In this document: positions 59,258 through 64,000 of the stretch, one piece after another
Numbering within the stretch: the first letter of the stretch is position 1
Layout: each line of letters starts with the position of its first letter
NCBI RefSeq assembly: GCF_030823375.1
Contig: NZ_JAUSXB010000001.1
Span: forward strand, 1,798,001 to 1,862,000
Direction: 5' to 3'
Source: Pseudarthrobacter siccitolerans
Lineage (GTDB): Bacteria > Actinomycetota > Actinomycetes > Actinomycetales > Micrococcaceae
Length of the DNA stretch: 64,000 bases
Notes under the pieces: generated by a model
Databases searched by the model: none
The model's input: the letters and a program-made list of their open reading frames with translations, nothing else
Told to the model about the DNA's origin: nothing
Translations under genes and position numbers: made by a program

Positions 59258-60553
59258 ATGCGGTTTGGTCTCAAGAAGGCGTCGATGGCAGCAGCCGGCG
59301 CATCAGCAGTATTGGCGCTGGTTCTCACCGGCTGCGGCAGTAAGCCGGAAGCTGGAAAGGTAGGGACCGTAGAAGATCCTGTTACCATCCGCTTCGCTTG
59401 GTGGGGCAACGACTCCCGGGCCAAGACCACCCTCGAAGTCATCAAGGATTTCGAGGCCGCAAACCCCACCATCAAGGTGCAGGGCGAGAATACCGAATTC
59501 AGTTCCTACTGGGACAAGATGGCCACCCAGATCGCCGGCGGTACCACTCCCGATGTCTTTGCCATGAGCGGCGCCTACCCGAGCGAATACGCAACCCGCG
59601 GTGTCCTCCTGGACCTGGACAAGGTCAAGGACCAGATCGATACCTCGAAATTTGCCGAAGGGACCGTGGACCTCGGCAAAATCGACGGCAAGCAGTACAC
59701 CCTCACCGCAGGCGTGAATGCCATGTCCATGGTCATCGACCCGAAAGTCTTCGAAGCTGCCGGAGTGGAACTGCCGGACGATGAAACCTGGACCTGGGAC
59801 GATTACGCGGACATCGCGGCCGAGATCACCAAAAAGTCCCCGGCCGGAACCTTCGGCACAACCCCGATGGCGAACGACTCCTTCCTGGCCGTCTGGGCCC
59901 GGCAGAACGGTGATTACCTGTATACCAACGACGGTAAGAAGCTGGGCATCAGTGAGGACACTGCCGCCAAATGGTTCGAGCTAAACAAAAAGCTGATGGA
60001 ATCCGGCGGTGCCCCTTCCGCGTCGCAGACGGTTGAGGACGGCTCGGCCCAGCCCGAAATGACCCTCATGGGCCAGGGCAAGCAGGGCATGAAGATTTCC
60101 TGGAGCAACCAGATGAACTCCTACTCGGGTTCCCCACTGGTCATGATGAAGCTGCCGAACGAGAGCAAGCAGGCCGGATCCTGGCTGCGGTCCTCCATGG
60201 AATACGCCATCTCCTCCAAGTCCGCACACCCCAAGGAAGCAGCCCTTTTCATCAACTACCTGGTGAACAATGTTGACGCTGCCACCAAGATCAAGAGCGA
60301 CCGGGGCATGCCGGCCAACACCGAACTCAAGGCCGCCATCACTCCGCTCCTGAAGGAATCCCAGCAGAAGGAAGCGGTGTACCTGGACCGCCTTGCCGAG
60401 ATGAAGATCGAGCCGCCGCTGCCGTTCCCCGCGGGATCGTCCGCAACAATGGAGGTCCTAAACCGGTTCAACACGGATGTATTGTTCGGGAAGATCTCCC
60501 CGCGGGACGCCGCCAAGGGCTTCATCCAAGAGGTTAACTCGAACCTTGGCTAG
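59258..60553 (+). CDS. extracellular sugar-binding lipoprotein
   Basis: A 431-residue family-1 solute-binding protein. The signal (MRFGLKKASMAAAGASAVLA) ends in the lipobox LTGC. The mature part has TIRFAWWGNDSRAKTTLEVI, TWTWDDYADIAAEI and AVWARQNGDYLY. It resembles the binder at 55.4 kb across its length. It is divergent from the permease pair and heads the plus-strand hydrolase-oxidoreductase operon, so it may deliver the substrate those enzymes use. Confidence 0.92.
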   Translation: MRFGLKKASMAAAGASAVLALVLTGCGSKPEAGKVGTVEDPVTIRFAWWGNDSRAKTTLEVIKDFEAANPTIKVQGENTEFSSYWDKMATQIAGGTTPDVFAMSGAYPSEYATRGVLLDLDKVKDQIDTSKFAEGTVDLGKIDGKQYTLTAGVNAMSMVIDPKVFEAAGVELPDDETWTWDDYADIAAEITKKSPAGTFGTTPMANDSFLAVWARQNGDYLYTNDGKKLGISEDTAAKWFELNKKLMESGGAPSASQTVEDGSAQPEMTLMGQGKQGMKISWSNQMNSYSGSPLVMMKLPNESKQAGSWLRSSMEYAISSKSAHPKEAALFINYLVNNVDAATKIKSDRGMPANTELKAAITPLLKESQQKEAVYLDRLAEMKIEPPLPFPAGSSATMEVLNRFNTDVLFGKISPRDAAKGFIQEVNSNLG

Positions 60554-60601
60554 CCCCCGGCGAAAGTCATCAATACAACCACCCGAACAGGAGGCAAGCC
60601 A

Positions 60602-61816
60602 GTGAGCGGTAATGCCGGAGTGACCAAAGATCCCCGCCCGGCACGGCCCAGCGCGATTGCCGGCTACGAGGACTGGCCTGCCTACGTTCAGGGAAACCCC
60701 CGCTACCAGGCGGCCAGCGCGGCGGCCCAGGAACTCGCAGACGCCCTCGGCGTACCCGGCGCGCTGCCGCCACCTGACGTGACGGTCCTCTGGGAGGAGA
60801 CGCACGACGGCGTCACCACCTCCCAGCTCAGCTGGCAGTTGGGCTTCGGTCCCCGCACCACGGGCTGGCTGATCCGCCTGACCGGCGTTTCCGGTCCCCT
60901 GCCCGGGGTCCTGGCCTTGCACTGCCACGGCGGGAACAAGTTCGGCGGCGCGGACCGGTTGGTGGAGCTCCCCCAGTCCCATCCTTCGGCGGAGAGTGCC
61001 CGTGCCGGCCACTATGACGGCCACGCCCTTGCCACTGACATTGCGCGCCGCGGCTTCGCCGTCCTCGCCCACGACACCTTCGCCTGGGGCAGCCGCCGTT
61101 TCAGCCTTGACCTCCCGCCCTGGCGAACGGCCGCGGCCCTGGCGGCAAGGCAGGCGCATTGGCGGGAGGACGGCGTGGTGCCTTCCGAAGCCGAGGTGTA
61201 CAACGCCGCAGCCGGGTTTCACGAGGAAACCGTGGCCAAAACCGCAGGCCTGCTGGGCACCAGCTTGGCCGGAATGGTGGCGCACGACGACCTTGCCGCC
61301 CTGGAAATCCTCGCCACTTTGCCGGACGTGGACAAGGACAGGCTGGGCTGCATCGGTTTCTCCGGCGGCGGCGGCCGATCCCTGGCCTTGGCCGCGCTGA
61401 GCCCCCGGATCCGCAGCTACGTGGTGACCTGCATGATGACCACATTCCAGTCGCTGCTGCCCGCCCACCTGGACGCCCATTCCTGGCTGCTGCAGACTCC
61501 CGGCCTGTGGCGCGTCGGCGACTGGCCGGAGCTCACTGCAAGGTCGGCGGCCAGCCGGCTGCTGGTGCAGTACGCCCTGGCTGACGAACTCTTTCCGGAA
61601 GGCGGCATGCGCGAGGCCCACGCCATCCTGGAGTCGCTGCACCCACATGGAACCTATACCGGAAGCTTTTGGCCCGGCGGCCACGTGTTCACCTCCCGGA
61701 TGCAGGAGGAAGCATTCGCCTTCCTCGCCGCCACCCTTCACTGCCCGCCCAATCTCAGTTCCCAATCCACCCTCAGCTCCCAATCCACCTTCAGTTCACA
61801 AGGATCACCCTCATGA
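60602..61816 (+). CDS. alpha/beta hydrolase (acetylesterase/dienelactone-hydrolase-like)
   Basis: A 404-residue cytoplasmic alpha/beta hydrolase. Features are LHCHGGNKFGGADRLVE, an AHDTFAWGSRRF segment, the nucleophile elbow GFSGGGG at about residue 255, a late Asp in ALADELFPEGG and His in FWPGGHVFTS. The architecture suits large AXE1- or Abhydrolase_7-like esterases. The GTG start has GGAGG seven bases upstream. The last 17 residues consist of LSSQST-like repeats. The stop overlaps the next ATG. The substrate is perhaps an acylated sugar; this is inference. Confidence 0.82.
   Translation: MSGNAGVTKDPRPARPSAIAGYEDWPAYVQGNPRYQAASAAAQELADALGVPGALPPPDVTVLWEETHDGVTTSQLSWQLGFGPRTTGWLIRLTGVSGPLPGVLALHCHGGNKFGGADRLVELPQSHPSAESARAGHYDGHALATDIARRGFAVLAHDTFAWGSRRFSLDLPPWRTAAALAARQAHWREDGVVPSEAEVYNAAAGFHEETVAKTAGLLGTSLAGMVAHDDLAALEILATLPDVDKDRLGCIGFSGGGGRSLALAALSPRIRSYVVTCMMTTFQSLLPAHLDAHSWLLQTPGLWRVGDWPELTARSAASRLLVQYALADELFPEGGMREAHAILESLHPHGTYTGSFWPGGHVFTSRMQEEAFAFLAATLHCPPNLSSQSTLSSQSTFSSQGSPS
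61754..61803 (+). repeat. 18-bp tandem repeat at the end of the hydrolase gene
   Basis: Two full copies and one degenerate copy of a CTCAGTTCCCAATCCACC-like unit encode LSSQST, LSSQST and FSSQGS. The last copy ends next to AAGGA, the ribosome binding site of the following gene. Confidence 0.7.
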
Positions 61817-63927
61817 CTCAACACTCCGCCATCACGGAAAGCAGCACGCACCCGGGCGGCGACAACCCGCCCGCCGCTGCCCCCGCGGCTGTCCCACGCA
61901 TAGCCCTGGTAGGCGTCCACGGCTTCGGCGAACGGCACCTGGCCAACCTGGCGCGGCTCGAGGAAGCCGGCGCCGTCGAACTCGTCGCCGTGGCGGACCC
62001 CAACCCGCCGGCGCAGGGACAGCTGGCAGAATCGGTAGCCGTTTTCGATGACCTGGCGCAGCTGCTGGCAGCGGATCCGGGCGTCGACGTCGTCATTCTT
62101 GCCACCCCCATCCAGACCCATGCTCCCTTGGCCCTCGCCGCTCTGTCAGCCGGCAAGGACGTCTATGTGGAAAAGCCGCCGGTGGCGTCCCTCGCCCAGT
62201 TCGAGGAAGTGCTGGCAGCGGCCGAAAGCGCAGGGCGGCTGGTCCAGGTGGGCTTCCAGAGCCTCGGCTCACGCGCGCTGCCTGCCATCCGCGCCGTGGT
62301 GGAATCCGGCGGCATTGGTGACGTCCTCGGGCTGAGCGCCACAGGGCAGTGGGTGCGGAGCAAGGCCTACTTCAAGCGGTCACGCTGGGCCGGGAAGCGC
62401 AGCCTGGACGGCATCGACGTCGTGGACGGCGTGGCAACCAACGCCCTGGCACATGCGGTGGCCACGGCGCTCCACGTGGCCGGGGCGCACACCCTCGCGG
62501 ATGTTAAGTCGGTGGAGACGGACCTTTACCGGGCCCACGATACCGAGAGTGATGACACCTCCATCCTCCGCGTACGCACCGCCGCCGGCACCACGCTGCT
62601 CTGCGGCCTGACGCTGTGTGCACCCGAGCAGCAGAACCCGTCCGTGACGGTCCACGGCACGCTCGGCGAGATCACGCTGTTCTACACAGAAGATGAGGTG
62701 GTTATCACCACGGCCGACGGCGAGCGCCGCGAGACCTTCGGCCGGACAGACCTGCTGGAGAACCTGCTGGACGCGCGGTCCACCGGCGCCCCGCTGCTGT
62801 GTTCCCTGCCGGACACCGGCGCCTTCACAACGGTGCTGGAAGCCATCCGCACCGCGCCTGCGCCGCAGCAGATCAGCCCGGAGCACATCACGTGGGAGGG
62901 GGAAGGCGACGACGCCCACCCCGTGGTTCACGGCATCGGGCCTTCCCTGGAACGTGCCGCCAAAGCGCAGGCCACGTTTGCCGAGCTCGGAGTGCCGTGG
63001 GCCCGGAAGCTACCACCGGTCCGCCCGCTGACAATCGACGGCCAGGAGATCGCGGAGTACCAGGACGGCAGCCGGATCCGCGCAGTGTCTTCGCCGCGGC
63101 CCTACCTGCACCCGGTCCGGACCCTTGCAGGAACCGTGGTTACGGACCATCAGCCCCTGGACCACGTATGGCACCTCGGCGTCGGAGTGGCCCTGCAGGA
63201 TGTGGACGGCACCAATTTCTGGGGCGGCCGCACTTATACCCGCGAAGCCGGACAGTACATCTGGCGTCCTGACCACGGCAGAATCACCGCCACCGCAACC
63301 TCCATCGAGGAGACCGCTGCCGTGACAGGAGGCCCCGAAGGCCGGCTGCAGGAAACACTGAGCTGGAACGGGCCCGACGACGCCCCGGTCCTGGTCGAGG
63401 AGCGCACCTGGACGTGGTCCGGCGTCAGCTCCGCCACCTGGCGGCTCTCCCTCGACTTTGCCCTCTCCCCCGCCGGCGACCAGCCGGTCAGCCTGGGCAG
63501 CCCCGGTTCCAACGGCCGCCATGAAGGCGGCTACGGCGGGTTCTTCTGGCGGCTGCCCGAATGCGGCGGCGCCACCGTATGGACGCCGGCCGGCGCGGGC
63601 GAATCCGAGGTCCACGGTTCCGTGACGCCCTGGCTCGCCTGGGCTGGAGAGTTCGGGGCCGGGACGTTGGAAGACAGAACGTCCGACGGCGGCACGTCAG
63701 GCGGCAGCGCAACGCTCGTTTTTGTGCCGGCAGAGGGTTCCACGGACCCCTGGTTCGTCCGGGCGGATGGTTACCCGGGCGTGGGCCAGTCGCTGGCGTG
63801 GGACAGGCCGGTCATTGCTGAACCGGGCAATCCTGTACAGCGCGGCATCACCGTTTTTGTGGCCGACGGCATCCTGGGCACAGCAGACATCGAATCGTTG
63901 GTCAACCGTCGGGGGAACCGTTCATGA
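61813..63927 (+). CDS. Gfo/Idh/MocA oxidoreductase fused to PmoA-like (DUF6807) domain
   Basis: A 704-residue two-domain protein. Residues ~28-400 are a Gfo/Idh/MocA oxidoreductase with RIALVGVHGFGERHL, ATPIQTHAP and YVEKPPVASL, strikingly like the separate protein at 40.1 kb. Residues ~405-700 match the DUF6807/PmoA-like beta-rich family (RPYLHPVRTLAGTVVTDHQP, HHLGV-type DHVWHLGVGVA, NFWGGRTYT, GGYGGFFWRLP). The ATG overlaps the hydrolase stop (ATGA) and has AAGGA eight bases upstream; the next gene overlaps its own stop. It may oxidise a sugar and act on its product. Despite the family label, nothing suggests methane oxidation. Confidence 0.85.
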   Translation: MTQHSAITESSTHPGGDNPPAAAPAAVPRIALVGVHGFGERHLANLARLEEAGAVELVAVADPNPPAQGQLAESVAVFDDLAQLLAADPGVDVVILATPIQTHAPLALAALSAGKDVYVEKPPVASLAQFEEVLAAAESAGRLVQVGFQSLGSRALPAIRAVVESGGIGDVLGLSATGQWVRSKAYFKRSRWAGKRSLDGIDVVDGVATNALAHAVATALHVAGAHTLADVKSVETDLYRAHDTESDDTSILRVRTAAGTTLLCGLTLCAPEQQNPSVTVHGTLGEITLFYTEDEVVITTADGERRETFGRTDLLENLLDARSTGAPLLCSLPDTGAFTTVLEAIRTAPAPQQISPEHITWEGEGDDAHPVVHGIGPSLERAAKAQATFAELGVPWARKLPPVRPLTIDGQEIAEYQDGSRIRAVSSPRPYLHPVRTLAGTVVTDHQPLDHVWHLGVGVALQDVDGTNFWGGRTYTREAGQYIWRPDHGRITATATSIEETAAVTGGPEGRLQETLSWNGPDDAPVLVEERTWTWSGVSSATWRLSLDFALSPAGDQPVSLGSPGSNGRHEGGYGGFFWRLPECGGATVWTPAGAGESEVHGSVTPWLAWAGEFGAGTLEDRTSDGGTSGGSATLVFVPAEGSTDPWFVRADGYPGVGQSLAWDRPVIAEPGNPVQRGITVFVADGILGTADIESLVNRRGNRS

Positions 63928-64000
63928 GCCAGACAACAGCTGAAACCACATCGCTTGCGGGCAGGGTAGCGCCGGCGTCCGCCGACGACCGCGCCGTCAA
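63924..64000 (+). CDS. N-terminal fragment of the next operon gene
   Basis: An ATG overlaps the fusion-gene stop (ATGA) and opens 25 codons, MSQTTAETTSLAGRVAPASA and onward, before the window ends. The coupling shows it belongs to the same operon. The product cannot be identified from so little sequence. Confidence 0.6.
   Translation, partial: MSQTTAETTSLAGRVAPASADDRAV

Noticed and set aside
58908..59258. 117-codon extension of the permease at 57963
   Set aside because: It spans the divergent promoter with operator sites and does not look like protein; the permease homology starts at 58907.
61813..63927. PmoA label taken as methane monooxygenase subunit
   Set aside because: No membrane helices or metal-site pattern of particulate methane monooxygenase; the domain is the unrelated DUF6807-type family.

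Overview
The window is high-GC actinobacterial DNA, most likely from Arthrobacter, Pseudarthrobacter or a close Micrococcaceae relative. The evidence is a 32-residue bS22 ribosomal protein gene, a BldC-type regulator, Rex, a ResB/CcsB cytochrome c maturation system, a large DUF222/HNH endonuclease gene and uniformly GC-rich codon use. I saw no tRNA, rRNA, CRISPR array or complete insertion sequence. Long antisense open frames are common and were treated as shadows.

Left part (1-19.4 kb), mostly core functions. 1-7.9 kb is a minus-strand stress-type locus: a membrane-anchored Hsp70-like ATPase, a LuxR-type regulator, an IniB-like acidic protein and two dynamin-like GTPases resembling mycobacterial IniA and IniC. 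8.0-13.0 kb is a System II cytochrome c biogenesis operon (histidine phosphatase, ResA-like thioredoxin, CcdA, ResB, CcsB). It is followed by a YceI gene behind a palindromic operator, two small membrane-protein genes (one frameshifted), Rex, a glutaredoxin, a HAD phosphatase, bS22, a BldC-like protein and DAHP synthase. Upstream of DAHP synthase lies an unlisted 19-codon frame rich in Trp/Tyr/Phe codons, followed by hairpins: a probable attenuator.

Middle part (19.4-31.3 kb), L-rhamnose catabolism. A divergent LacI-type regulator faces a nine-gene minus-strand run: rhaM, rhaI, the aldolase/dehydrogenase fusion, rhaB, lutA, lutB, lutC, an AXE1-type acetylesterase and a GPH-family symporter. 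Together these would take rhamnose to DHAP and, through lactaldehyde and lactate, to pyruvate. 31.3-34.2 kb holds small unrelated genes (a DUF7793-like protein, a thymidylate-kinase-like P-loop protein, two hypotheticals and a lipoprotein esterase).

Right part (34.2-64 kb), plant cell-wall saccharide use. 34.2-39.8 kb resembles the Bacillus yesL-O-P-Q-T-U block for rhamnogalacturonan. 40.1-44.7 kb encodes a Gfo/Idh/MocA oxidoreductase and a GH78 alpha-L-rhamnosidase. 46.1-52.2 kb encodes a second DUF624 protein, a CUT1-type ABC importer and a divergent GH42 beta-galactosidase. 55.4-64 kb holds a third importer with two solute-binding proteins around one permease pair, a hydrolase, and an oxidoreductase fused to a PmoA-like (DUF6807) domain. 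No importer has its own ATPase gene here. Similar LacI-type operator sequences recur at 30.1, 39.9 and 50.1 kb, suggesting that rhamnose release, uptake and catabolism are co-regulated.
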